Shown here one piece after another: positions 1-6,991 of a stretch of DNA of 27,107 nt. Position numbers and translations under genes: made by a program. Source of the DNA: Bacillota bacterium (GTDB lineage: Bacteria > Bacillota > Clostridia > Oscillospirales > Ruminococcaceae); contig JAEWZG010000008.1 of assembly GCA_023395435.1 (NCBI GenBank), forward strand, positions 1 to 27,107, written 5' to 3'. The stretch's first letter is position 1. The number at the start of each line of letters is the position of its first letter. Below the pieces are notes generated by a model, which had not been told where the DNA came from, searched no databases, and saw nothing but the letters and a program-made list of their open reading frames with translations.

Positions 1-59
1 CTCCTTTTGTTGTTTTTGTGCAGTTGCCAGACCGCACTTTTATTATACAACAAAAGGAG
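1..59. repeat. nested inverted repeat at the window edge
   Basis: The first 13 bases are exactly complementary to bases 47-59 (ends CTCCTTTTGTTG and CAACAAAAGGAG). Inside the long loop, bases 18-24 and 31-37 pair with one mismatch (gtgcagt/accgcac). On the plus strand the outer stem is followed directly by TTTTTATT, so it could be the terminator of a plus-strand gene lying left of the window. The large structured loop is unusual for a simple terminator, and the element could be the end of a small repeat or an RNA regulatory structure. The window edge prevents a decision. Confidence 0.5.
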
Positions 60-96
60 TTTTTATTCCCTTCCCCACGCTAAAGCTTTTTCCGCT

Positions 97-115
97 CCAC
101 CGACATAGTCGGTGG
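97..115. terminator. GC-rich hairpin, probable terminator
   Basis: A perfect 8-bp stem (CCACCGAC / GTCGGTGG) encloses a 3-base loop and is followed by TTGTTT on the plus strand. It sits just after the 1-59 hairpin and probably also ends plus-strand transcription entering from the left. The T tract is weak, so the role is not certain. Confidence 0.5.
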
Positions 116-132
116 TTGTTTGCACAAAAATA

Positions 133-163
133 AAATAATGAGCTTGAAACAAGCTCATTATTT
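133..163 (-). terminator. terminator of the Hsp70/AAA operon
   Basis: A 13-bp perfect stem (133-145 with 151-163) encloses a 5-base loop. Read on the minus strand it lies a few bases after the stop codon of the last small gene (169-321) and is followed by TTTATTTTT, the expected form of an intrinsic terminator. The plus-strand side has only TTT, so the minus strand is the likely user. Confidence 0.8.
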
Positions 164-168
164 AAAAA

Positions 169-321
169 TTATATTTTGCCGGCTTTTTTATTGCCATGCT
201 TTGCCTTACCCTGAATTTCCGGAACAGGATCAACTTCATTCTTTTTAAAATGCTGCTTATGGTTGCTTTCTGTTCCGTGCGGATCAGACGGATCAGGCCT
301 TCTCATTCCCGCTTTTGCCAC
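169..321 (-). CDS. small conserved-looking protein, 50 aa
   Basis: This GTG-initiated gene is the last of the minus-strand operon. A strong SD (AAAGGAG) ends 8 bases before the GTG and overlaps the stop of the preceding small gene, so the two are probably translationally coupled. The product is hydrophilic and basic, starts MAKAGMRRPDPSDPHGTE, and contains a Pro/Glu-Ile-Gln-Gly-Lys-Ala-Lys stretch near residues 32-41. There is no signal peptide or membrane segment. I cannot assign a family. Its size, charge and position after a SpoVK-like ATPase suggest a small spore-type protein, but that is inference. An ATG at codon 6 is an alternative start with no SD of its own. Confidence 0.7.
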   Translation of the reverse strand: MAKAGMRRPDPSDPHGTESNHKQHFKKNEVDPVPEIQGKAKHGNKKAGKI

Positions 322-334
322 AATTCAAGCTCCT

Positions 335-481
335 TTAGAATGACTCTCTTCTTGAATTCTGATTCTGGTTCTGATTATTGTTTTGCTTATTCTGATTATT
401 GTTCTGATTGTTGTTTTGATTATTGTTCTGCTTATTCTGATTGTTGTTCTGATTCTGGTTTCTGTTATTCTGATTATTCAT
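335..481 (-). CDS. Asn/Gln-rich low-complexity small protein, 48 aa
   Basis: After the first Met, residues 2-42 are almost only Asn and Gln, with a few Lys and Arg, built from NNNQN-type units. The protein ends in a short SRRESF tail. The ATG at 481 has an SD-like GAAGGGTG 9 bases upstream. The frame stays open upstream to an ATG at 565, so a 76-aa product is also possible; the shorter form is preferred because the upstream part matches a duplicated leader that is closed by a stop in the other copy. Asn/Gln-rich tracts of this kind are known in some spore-associated and prion-like proteins; no function can be assigned. The DNA is a simple repeat prone to length change. Confidence 0.6.
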   Translation of the reverse strand: MNNQNNRNQNQNNNQNKQNNNQNNNQNNNQNKQNNNQNQNQNSRRESF

Positions 482-565
482 TTTTAATAACACCCTTCGT
501 TTTAAGAAATTTAAAAGCTTATCGCTTTCGGCAATAGTATTTACAAAACAAAGTGAATTATTCAT
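482..565 (-). other. duplicated leader, copy B
   Basis: This stretch begins with ATGAATA five bases after the stop of the 44-aa gene and ends at the start of the Asn/Gln-rich gene. It aligns by eye with the leader at 706-785 over its whole length. Shared blocks are ATGAATA, a CTTT..TTTG block, GAAAGCG, AAGCTTTTAA and a G-rich SD. Both copies can fold AAAGC with GCTTT. In copy B the reading frame continues into the Asn/Gln-rich gene. It may encode a leader peptide (MNNSLCFVNT...) or act as an RNA element. Confidence 0.45.
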
Positions 566-570
566 TAATT

Positions 571-705
571 TCAGACATCGTTATTCTTAATGGATTTTTT
601 CTTTGCGTTTTTATTTTGATTTTGGTTTTCGCGCGTTAATGGAGTCTGATAATTACACTTTTCCATTCTTTTCTTTTTATTATCTATCTGACTATCCTTT
701 GCCAT
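571..705 (-). CDS. small basic protein, 44 aa
   Basis: The ATG at 705 lies 7 bases after GGGGTAGG, a good SD. The product is very hydrophilic, with 13 lysines and arginines, one cysteine at residue 17 and an Asn/Gln/Lys-rich second half (residues 26-43). It has no hydrophobic segment. The N-terminal Met-Ala-Lys resembles that of the 50-aa protein two genes on, and its Asn-Gln-rich tail is shared in character with the 48-aa neighbour. No family is recognised. It is the first of three small genes that follow the AAA ATPase in the same operon. Confidence 0.6.
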   Translation of the reverse strand: MAKDSQIDNKKKRMEKCNYQTPLTRENQNQNKNAKKKSIKNNDV

Positions 706-785
706 AAAAATACCTACCCCGTAAAATTATTAAAAGCTTTTACGCTTTCATGCATATTTTCTGCAAAGTAAAGTAATATATTCAT
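706..785 (-). other. duplicated leader, copy A
   Basis: This leader starts with ATGAATA five bases after the stop of the AAA ATPase and runs to the ATG of the 44-aa gene. A 23-residue frame (785 to 714, starting MNILLYFAEN) ends in a TAG that overlaps the SD of the next gene, an arrangement that fits translational coupling. It is similar base by base to copy B (482-565). The two putative peptides share MN, L, F, ES, K and N at matching positions. Confidence 0.45.
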
Positions 786-790
786 TATGT

Positions 791-1612
791 TTATCTGCAA
801 TCTTCTTTTTCGATTGTCATAAGACTAAATTTATCGGGATTTTCTGTTTTTACAAGTCTGTTTGCCTGATTTATAATAATCTGTTCAAAATAGTTTCTCA
901 CGCCACGTGCGTTGCCAAATTTTTTTGAGTTTTTCATATTTTCTGAAACATACTCGTTTATTTTTTTCAAAGCAGCTTCAGACGTGAGAAAACCATTTTT
1001 TGAAGACATAAGCCTGTAAATATCCATAAGTTCATCGATAGTATAATCAGGGAAATCAATATATTTATTAAACCTTGATGCAAAACCTGAGTTTGCGTCA
1101 ATGAAAGCCTTCATCTCATCACGATAGCCAGCAACAATAACTATCAAGTCTTCCCGGTTATCCTCCATAAGCTTAACAAGAGTATCAATAGCTTCCTTTC
1201 CAAAGTCTGCCGAGTCGCTTGAGCGTGAAAGTGAATATGCCTCATCAATAAAAAGCACACCGCCTTTTGCTTTTTCAACAACCTCGGTAACTTTTATTGC
1301 TGTCTGTCCGACAAAGCCCGCGACAAGTCCTGCTCTATCAGTTTCAACAAGATGACCTTGCGAAATTAACCCTAGCTCCTTATAAATTTCAGCAAGTAGT
1401 CGTGCTACGGTTGTTTTTCCTGTCCCCGGATTACCTGTAAAAACCATATGATAACACACAGGAGTTTCAGGTAAGCCCTGTTCCTTTCGAAGTTTGCTGA
1501 TTTTTATTAAATTTATCATATCGCTGACTGTTGACTTAACGCCTTTTAAGCCAATAAGCTCATTTAATTCATCTATAAGCTGGTCAAGTCGTTCTGTGTT
1601 ATCAATAGCCAA
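791..1612 (-). CDS. AAA ATPase, SpoVK/CbxX family
   Basis: This 273-residue protein is a compact single-domain AAA+ ATPase of the CbxX/CfqX-SpoVK family, hexameric remodelling motors that in B. subtilis act in spore maturation and in autotrophs reactivate Rubisco. Visible motifs are Walker A (GNPGTGKTT, residues 60-68), a pore-loop-like GFVGQT (99-104), Walker B (LFIDEA, 120-125), an arginine-finger region FASRF (177-181) and the sensor-2 helix GNARGVRNYFE (233-243). The start is a TTG at 1612, chosen because AAGGAG lies 8 bases upstream; this SD overlaps the stop of the Hsp70 gene. Coupling to an Hsp70 and a J-like protein suggests it remodels or disassembles a complex handled by that chaperone. 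Specific SpoVK identity is not proven. Confidence 0.9.
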   Translation of the reverse strand: MAIDNTERLDQLIDELNELIGLKGVKSTVSDMINLIKISKLRKEQGLPETPVCYHMVFTGNPGTGKTTVARLLAEIYKELGLISQGHLVETDRAGLVAGFVGQTAIKVTEVVEKAKGGVLFIDEAYSLSRSSDSADFGKEAIDTLVKLMEDNREDLIVIVAGYRDEMKAFIDANSGFASRFNKYIDFPDYTIDELMDIYRLMSSKNGFLTSEAALKKINEYVSENMKNSKKFGNARGVRNYFEQIIINQANRLVKTENPDKFSLMTIEKEDCR

Positions 1613-1624
1613 ATTTAGTACTCC

Positions 1625-4096
1625 TTATCTTAAATCAGGTGTAAGGTTTTTTTGATTAAATAGCTCAAAATTATAATCAACTGATAGGTTAAGAAGGCTT
1701 ACAACTGCATTCTGCAAGCCATTTACATCGCCTGTTACAAGGGATAATTGTCCTTTTCCCTTCCATTCAAGAGCTTCTGCTATATTTGAATATGAACATG
1801 ATGGTGTTGAAAGCTGCAATAATGCAAGCTTTAAAAAATCAAAGTTATTTAGCATTACCCTTGTTTTTAATGAAATAATTTTATCAAGAACTACCTTCTT
1901 GTTCTGTGAGTCGTCATATTCTTTTCTGAGCATTTCAAGAGTAAACATATCACTGTCACTGCCGTATAATCTGACAGCTTTTTCCGTCCTTGAAAGCTCA
2001 AGGTTATCTGCCATTCCTGAATTCTTGCTGACAAGGTTTATTTCAAAGTCCTGTATTTCTCCCTTTGATTCATTAAAAGCGTGAAGAACGTCGATTATTC
2101 TATCATCGTCAATTCCGACAAGCTGTCTGCACTGATTGAATTCGGTCTGGATGTCCTTTAGCTTCCTCATAAGCTGTGCAAGAATAATCATATCGTCATT
2201 ATCAAGATCTTTTCGAGCTTGCATAACCTTAAGCAGTGTGTCAAGCTCTTTGTCCATATTATTAATACTATCCTGAAGATTGAGTGGCTCACAGTTGTAC
2301 ATGAACTTATTTTCAATCTGAAGGTCAATATGAGGAACATATGCTGAAACCTCAATTCGTCTTGATTCATCGATGGTTATTGAAACTTCAATTTCAAATC
2401 CTTCAGGGATAGGTCTTCTGAGCATATTTCCCTTAATATATACATTACCAATCCATTCGTTTAGTGTGAGGTATTTATTCTCACCCTCCCAAATCTTAAT
2501 TGATATAAAATCATCACTTTCCGGTACAAGTGTCTTGTTGGAAATATATCTCTTGATTGCTTTGGCTGGGAGCCGTGTCCCTTTTTTTATCATAACATCA
2601 AGGGTGCTTTCGCCGTCCTTGATTTTTTCAACACATATTGAATGTGGTATTGGCGGTGATGAAGTCTGCAAAGCATTTTCATTGTGTCTTACAGTAAAAC
2701 TACTATTCTCGACTTCTATTACATTACCAAAACTGTCCCTTGCCCTTAAAATAAAGAAATTCAGTATATCAGGCTGAAGTACAATATCAATATCAAAAAT
2801 CCCCTTATGGCTGTCAACAAGGCTCACCCAACCACTTGACCAGATACCTGTTACATTGTCAATAGTAACTTCTTTTATATCAAATCTTGTTGCATTTACA
2901 ATCTTCCCGACTATGTTTACAGACTTTTCAGATGTAAGCGACGGATATTCAATTTTTGCTATTAGCTTTGATTTTTTTGCAGGTGATGTCGTTGCTGGTG
3001 ATTTCACTTTCACTGTTGAGCCATATATAGCGGCACCTCTTGCTACAACTGTTATCGGGTCGATTGATATATCAAGAGGAACAGAAAACTCTTCGGATAG
3101 TCTTTCCCTTATATATGGAATGAGGGTTGTCCCACCAACGAGAATGATTTTGTTAAAAGCTGATTTTTCAATTTCAGCTTCCTCAACCGATTTTTGAGCA
3201 AGACAAACAGAGCTTTCAACAAGCTCTGAAATTATAATATTGAATTCATTCCGTGTGATATTGATAGTGAGCTCAATGAACTCACCGTCCATATCCTCAC
3301 CAATATCATAAATATCTATAACAGCATTTTCAGACGTGCTTAATGTCTTTTTAGCGGTTTCAGCAAAAACTCGCAAACGCCTTTTTATATTCTCAATAGC
3401 CTGCGTATTTTCAGTAAGGCGATATTTTTCTTTAATAGCAGGAAAAATTAGTTTATCAACAAGCAATGTATCAATGTTCTTTCCACCAAGACGGTTGTCG
3501 CCCTGATGATTTATAACGGAAAGCTGGTTTTCAAAGGTCGATACTATCGCAATATCTAATGTTCCACCGCCAAAGTCAAAAACCATCCAGTACTGATTTT
3601 TTGAATCAGGCTTCATTCCGTATGCAATTGCAGCCGAGATAGGCTCCTGAAGAAGAACAATGTTGTCAAGTCCAGCAAGTTTTCCTGCCTGAATGGTTGC
3701 ATTGCATTGTCTTGTGTCAAAGCTTGCTGGAACTGTTATTACAGCATCAGCCAAAGGTGAGCCCGTTTGTCTTAAAACATCCTCACGGATTGATTTTAAA
3801 ATTTCAGCAGAAAGCTCAACAGGAGTCATTTTTCTGCCTGTTGATGCAAAAGTTTCATTATGAAGAATTCCCATAAAACGCTTGAATTCAGAGGCGGTGT
3901 TTTCTGGCTCAAGGACAATTTTGTCATAAGCCTTTCTTCCGACAAACAGCCTTCCCCTTTTATCAATATGCACGACAGAAGGTGTGACATTCATATTATC
4001 AATATTTTGAAAAACAACCACATCAGAAAGTGTTGTTCTTGCGACACAAGAATTTGTTGTGCCAAGGTCAATTCCATAGTTATAGAACTTATCCAT
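1625..4096 (-). CDS. divergent Hsp70 with inserted beta domain
   Basis: An 823-residue DnaK-like chaperone ATPase, longer than ordinary DnaK (about 610-640). The nucleotide-binding domain (1-362) is intact: GIDLGTTNS (8-16), the VTVPASF region (120-126), FDFGGGTLDIA (173-183) and LVGGTTLIP (319-327). In place of the short hydrophobic linker comes about 100 residues (roughly 376-475) that read like an immunoglobulin/fibronectin-type beta domain. A recognisable substrate-binding beta domain follows (about 484-590; KKGTRLPAKA, then a beta segment IEVSAYV). The last 230 residues are helical with a WKGKGQLSLVTGDVNGL-type C-terminal segment, without the acidic EEVD-like tail. The ATG overlaps the stop of the 140-aa gene by 8 bases. 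It lies beside a J-like protein and an AAA motor, so a specialised client is likely. Confidence 0.9.
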   Translation of the reverse strand: MDKFYNYGIDLGTTNSCVARTTLSDVVVFQNIDNMNVTPSVVHIDKRGRLFVGRKAYDKIVLEPENTASEFKRFMGILHNETFASTGRKMTPVELSAEILKSIREDVLRQTGSPLADAVITVPASFDTRQCNATIQAGKLAGLDNIVLLQEPISAAIAYGMKPDSKNQYWMVFDFGGGTLDIAIVSTFENQLSVINHQGDNRLGGKNIDTLLVDKLIFPAIKEKYRLTENTQAIENIKRRLRVFAETAKKTLSTSENAVIDIYDIGEDMDGEFIELTINITRNEFNIIISELVESSVCLAQKSVEEAEIEKSAFNKIILVGGTTLIPYIRERLSEEFSVPLDISIDPITVVARGAAIYGSTVKVKSPATTSPAKKSKLIAKIEYPSLTSEKSVNIVGKIVNATRFDIKEVTIDNVTGIWSSGWVSLVDSHKGIFDIDIVLQPDILNFFILRARDSFGNVIEVENSSFTVRHNENALQTSSPPIPHSICVEKIKDGESTLDVMIKKGTRLPAKAIKRYISNKTLVPESDDFISIKIWEGENKYLTLNEWIGNVYIKGNMLRRPIPEGFEIEVSITIDESRRIEVSAYVPHIDLQIENKFMYNCEPLNLQDSINNMDKELDTLLKVMQARKDLDNDDMIILAQLMRKLKDIQTEFNQCRQLVGIDDDRIIDVLHAFNESKGEIQDFEINLVSKNSGMADNLELSRTEKAVRLYGSDSDMFTLEMLRKEYDDSQNKKVVLDKIISLKTRVMLNNFDFLKLALLQLSTPSCSYSNIAEALEWKGKGQLSLVTGDVNGLQNAVVSLLNLSVDYNFELFNQKNLTPDLR

Positions 4097-4511
4097 CTTT
4101 ATCTTCCACCTTATTTTTTAAAGCAGAGCTTGTTCTTTTTCTTGTTGAATTCTTTTTTGACGTTGCTGATTTTGATACTGGCTTTTTCTTAACTGTATAA
4201 GGCTTAGAGATAACTACCTGCCCTCTTGAAATAACTTCATCATGTTCAATGACAATCGGTGCCATAACTTCCGTGATAACTGACGGCCTTCTGCTTTTAC
4301 AGGCTGGATTATCCATACAGATTACATCTACTGCAAGCCCAGCGTCGTATTCCTGCTCTAAAGGATCAATAATCCTTATGCCCTGTTCATCAAGATATTC
4401 GCCTATTACTCTTATTGAACTTTCAGCGGGGAGCTTTTTATCAACATCAGCCTTTTTCAGCCATTTTTCAAGACGCCATTTTGCAACAGCAAGCGATTTT
4501 ATATCCGACAT
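4089..4511 (-). CDS. unknown 140-aa protein, Hsp70-coupled
   Basis: No family is recognised. The ATG at 4511 follows TAGGAG at proper distance, and that SD overlaps the stop of the J-like gene. The 3' end overlaps the Hsp70 start. Residues 1-75 look folded and mixed alpha/beta (SLAVAKWRLEKWLKKADVDK, then IRVIGEYLDEQGIRIIDP). Residues 76-105 are rich in short beta-like hydrophobic stretches. Residues 106-140 form a disordered Lys/Ser/Thr/Arg tail. There is no membrane segment. Position between J-like and Hsp70 genes is where a nucleotide-exchange factor is often found, but the sequence does not resemble GrpE, so that role is only a guess. Confidence 0.75.
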   Translation of the reverse strand: MSDIKSLAVAKWRLEKWLKKADVDKKLPAESSIRVIGEYLDEQGIRIIDPLEQEYDAGLAVDVICMDNPACKSRRPSVITEVMAPIVIEHDEVISRGQVVISKPYTVKKKPVSKSATSKKNSTRKRTSSALKNKVEDKDG

Positions 4512-4520
4512 TTATTACTC

Positions 4521-6962
4521 CTATTTTAAAACAAAAAAGTAAAGTGCAGACCCTCCGCCACCAAGAATAAGTATTAGCCAGAAAAGTGTTCCGATAAGAC
4601 TACTTGTCTTCCTTTGGGAACGTTTCTGATAACTTATATTTTCAAATGTTTTGATATTATTATCATTGCTAAGGTATGATTGTCTGCCTTTATTCATTCT
4701 ATATTCGTCATCATCGCCACGTACTTCATGTATTCCTTGTCGGTCTGCAATTATTCCGTCCATCTGTTTTGCCTTATGCTGTACAGGTGAAACCAGTTGC
4801 TCAGTTGCGACCATATCCACTTGATCCATTTTATACTGAGAATTAACTTTTTCAGCTACCATAACCTTAACATTATTATCGACAATTTCAAGATCATCCA
4901 TAATACATTTGTTATTTCTGCCATCCTGAGTTATCTTTGCATAAATATTATCTGAAACATTGACACCATCAAGAAGACTTATTCTTCCGTTATTATCTTC
5001 ACCATTTATGTTATTATTTTGAAGCAATATACTACTGGAATAACTATCATGCTCATAACGGTCATTATAAGAGTTCCGACCATTAGCAGAAAAATATCTT
5101 TCTCCATCTTCCTCAATCTGCTTGAGCAATTTCTTAATAGGATCATCAATCTCTGGCTCTGAGACAGAAATATGCTTAGATATTGCATCTTCCTCAATAT
5201 CAGGTCCCAAAACAACGGTATGCTGTGCTGGTACTATGACTTTTTCTTCTTTTCCCGTTTCTATCTGTCTTAAAAGTCTTTGAAGTTCATCATCATTCTG
5301 TGGTTTAATTACCCGAGATTGTTCAACTTTCGGTGATTGGGCAACAATCTTTGTACTAATAATCTTTTCAGGTAATATTTCAGGTTCCATAATCTTTTGT
5401 ATAACAGGCAGAGGCGGAACTATTACAGACTCACCATTCTTTTGTGAAGGCTTATTTTCAGCAACAGGCTCATCATCCATAATATCAGCAAGAATTACTG
5501 TTTTGTCATTAAGTTTTCCTTCTGGTTCTGTTCCTTGAATTTGTCTTAAAAGATTCTTGATTTCATCGTCAGGATTCGTTTCCGGAATTTTCTGTACTGG
5601 TGGTTCAACATTTTTAGGCTTGACAGCTTCAGTAACAGGAACTGGCACTGGATTTTTAACAACAGGCGATGTCTCTGAAATCTTAACAACTGGTGTAGCA
5701 GGAGCATCAATCTTCCCTGACTTTATATGACCAAGAAGCTTCATTATTTCATTATCTGTATCTGAAATTGCTGACTTTGGCTTTGTATTAAAGCCTAAAG
5801 ATTCTTTTTCAGGTTTTGATTTAATTTCCGATATTAATTTATTATCATTTGTCTTTACTGTTTTTAAAACTTGATCAAAATCTTGTGCGTTAAGATTATT
5901 GGGTGCTTGAAGCTTGTCAGTGCTGACTTCATCTATTGAATCAAGGATAACCTCATTCTTCAATACGAATTCATCAAGTTCATCAACAGCAACAGGTTTT
6001 ATTGTATCAATTACAGCTTCATTCTTAAGTTCAAAGTTGCTAAGTTCTGACGTTCTTGACGGTTTAATAGTGTCAATTACAGCTTCGTTCCTTAGCTCAA
6101 AATTCTTAAGTTTGGAGGTGTTTGCCGGTTTTATTTCATCAATGACTGGATTATTTTTTATTTTATTTTCTTTTAGTGCTGTTGTATCTTCAGATTTGAT
6201 TGATTTAATATCAATAGTGTTATTTACTTTTAGAAATTTTTCTGGCTCAATAGCTTCTACTGATGTAGATGATTTTACTTCAATAGCCTGCGATTTTTCG
6301 TCGGCTTTTATATCTTCCTTTATGCCTTTATGCTTTTTTGCAGCCTCAAGCATTTCCTTTGCGGAAATAATATTGTGACTTCCTTCAACGACTTTTTTAA
6401 GAGGGCTTAAAATAATATTACAAAATGCCTCATGAAATTCCTCATAGCAGTTCTTATTATCAGCTATATCGTTCTGTGATAAGCGGTTATCAAAAACTTC
6501 CTTCCACTTAACAGCAGGGGTATTAATCATATCATCAATACGCTTGCATAATTGCTCCCACATATCCATATGTGTAAAGCCAATGTCATTTTCAAGGAGC
6601 CACAAATAGCATCCTAAAAATGCATCATATGTATTATTTGTTTCAAGAAGCGTTGACACTCTTATCATTGTTAGTGGTGCAGTATATTTGATACTACTGA
6701 ATGCAAATACCTTGCTTTCCATAGTACTGGTTGCAGAATATACCTTGCTAAGCATTTCAAGAGAATACTTCGGAAGGCTCAGACGGTCAATACTGATAAC
6801 TCTGCTGTAATTCTCAACCGCATTGAAATTTATCAGTTTCTGAATTCGCATATATGCAGACAAAACCGCATCATTTGATGCAGTGCATGATAGCCCTAAA
6901 AGATGATATGGGTTTTCAGAAAAAAATTTTAATTCTTCTCTTACAAATGTTTTTGTTGCCAT
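4521..6962 (-). CDS. tail-anchored J-like repeat protein, 813 aa
   Basis: This is the first gene of the operon. The ATG at 6962 follows CGGAGGG. Residues 15-50 (ENPYHLLGLSCTASNDAVLS...) resemble the start of a J domain (xPYxxLGL...A..D.V..AY...), but the catalytic His-Pro-Asp that stimulates Hsp70 is missing. Residues 60-200 are helical. Four tandem 22-residue repeats of the type NFELKNEAVIDTIKP lie at about 266-352. Four copies of an acidic-then-LLxQI motif lie at 401-416, 464-477, 556-570 and 605-620, inside a Pro/Glu/Lys-rich, probably disordered region. Residues 788-811 form a single membrane helix at the very C-terminus, so the bulk should face the cytoplasm as in tail-anchored proteins. 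Role inferred: membrane scaffold that recruits the Hsp70 or the AAA ATPase. Confidence 0.8.
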   Translation of the reverse strand: MATKTFVREELKFFSENPYHLLGLSCTASNDAVLSAYMRIQKLINFNAVENYSRVISIDRLSLPKYSLEMLSKVYSATSTMESKVFAFSSIKYTAPLTMIRVSTLLETNNTYDAFLGCYLWLLENDIGFTHMDMWEQLCKRIDDMINTPAVKWKEVFDNRLSQNDIADNKNCYEEFHEAFCNIILSPLKKVVEGSHNIISAKEMLEAAKKHKGIKEDIKADEKSQAIEVKSSTSVEAIEPEKFLKVNNTIDIKSIKSEDTTALKENKIKNNPVIDEIKPANTSKLKNFELRNEAVIDTIKPSRTSELSNFELKNEAVIDTIKPVAVDELDEFVLKNEVILDSIDEVSTDKLQAPNNLNAQDFDQVLKTVKTNDNKLISEIKSKPEKESLGFNTKPKSAISDTDNEIMKLLGHIKSGKIDAPATPVVKISETSPVVKNPVPVPVTEAVKPKNVEPPVQKIPETNPDDEIKNLLRQIQGTEPEGKLNDKTVILADIMDDEPVAENKPSQKNGESVIVPPLPVIQKIMEPEILPEKIISTKIVAQSPKVEQSRVIKPQNDDELQRLLRQIETGKEEKVIVPAQHTVVLGPDIEEDAISKHISVSEPEIDDPIKKLLKQIEEDGERYFSANGRNSYNDRYEHDSYSSSILLQNNNINGEDNNGRISLLDGVNVSDNIYAKITQDGRNNKCIMDDLEIVDNNVKVMVAEKVNSQYKMDQVDMVATEQLVSPVQHKAKQMDGIIADRQGIHEVRGDDDEYRMNKGRQSYLSNDNNIKTFENISYQKRSQRKTSSLIGTLFWLILILGGGGSALYFFVLK
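5907..6167 (-). repeat. four 22-codon tandem repeats within the J-like gene
   Basis: Residues 266-286, 287-308, 309-330 and 331-352 align as units of about 22 residues. Copies 2 and 3 are nearly identical (NFELRNEAVIDTIKP and NFELKNEAVIDTIKP); copies 1 and 4 are diverged. The near-identity of the middle copies at DNA level suggests recent internal duplication. Confidence 0.8.
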
Positions 6963-6991
6963 AACGCCCTCCGATTTTTTATATTTATAAC

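Noticed and set aside
1..59. T-box riboswitch remnant (accgcac resembles part of ACCGCG)
   Set aside because: The TGGN tRNA-pairing bulge and the AGGGTGG block are absent, so the similarity is too short.
335..481. CRISPR-like or satellite repeat
   Set aside because: The repetition is codon-scale low complexity in one frame, with no regular spacers or constant repeat unit.
196..537. Plus-strand 113-codon frame rich in Ser, Tyr, Asp and Cys
   Set aside because: It is the mirror of the minus-strand Asn/Gln repeat and of the 50-aa gene. It has no SD, and its repeats follow from the opposite strand.
335..565. Full 76-aa version of the Asn/Gln-rich protein starting at 565
   Set aside because: It is possible, but the segment 482-565 matches a leader that ends in a stop in its other copy, and a better SD sits before the ATG at 481. 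The shorter form was preferred.
5914..6378. Plus-strand 154-codon frame opposite the J-like gene
   Set aside because: Its Ser/Thr/Phe-rich product and internal repeats mirror the 22-residue repeats on the other strand. No SD or promoter supports it.
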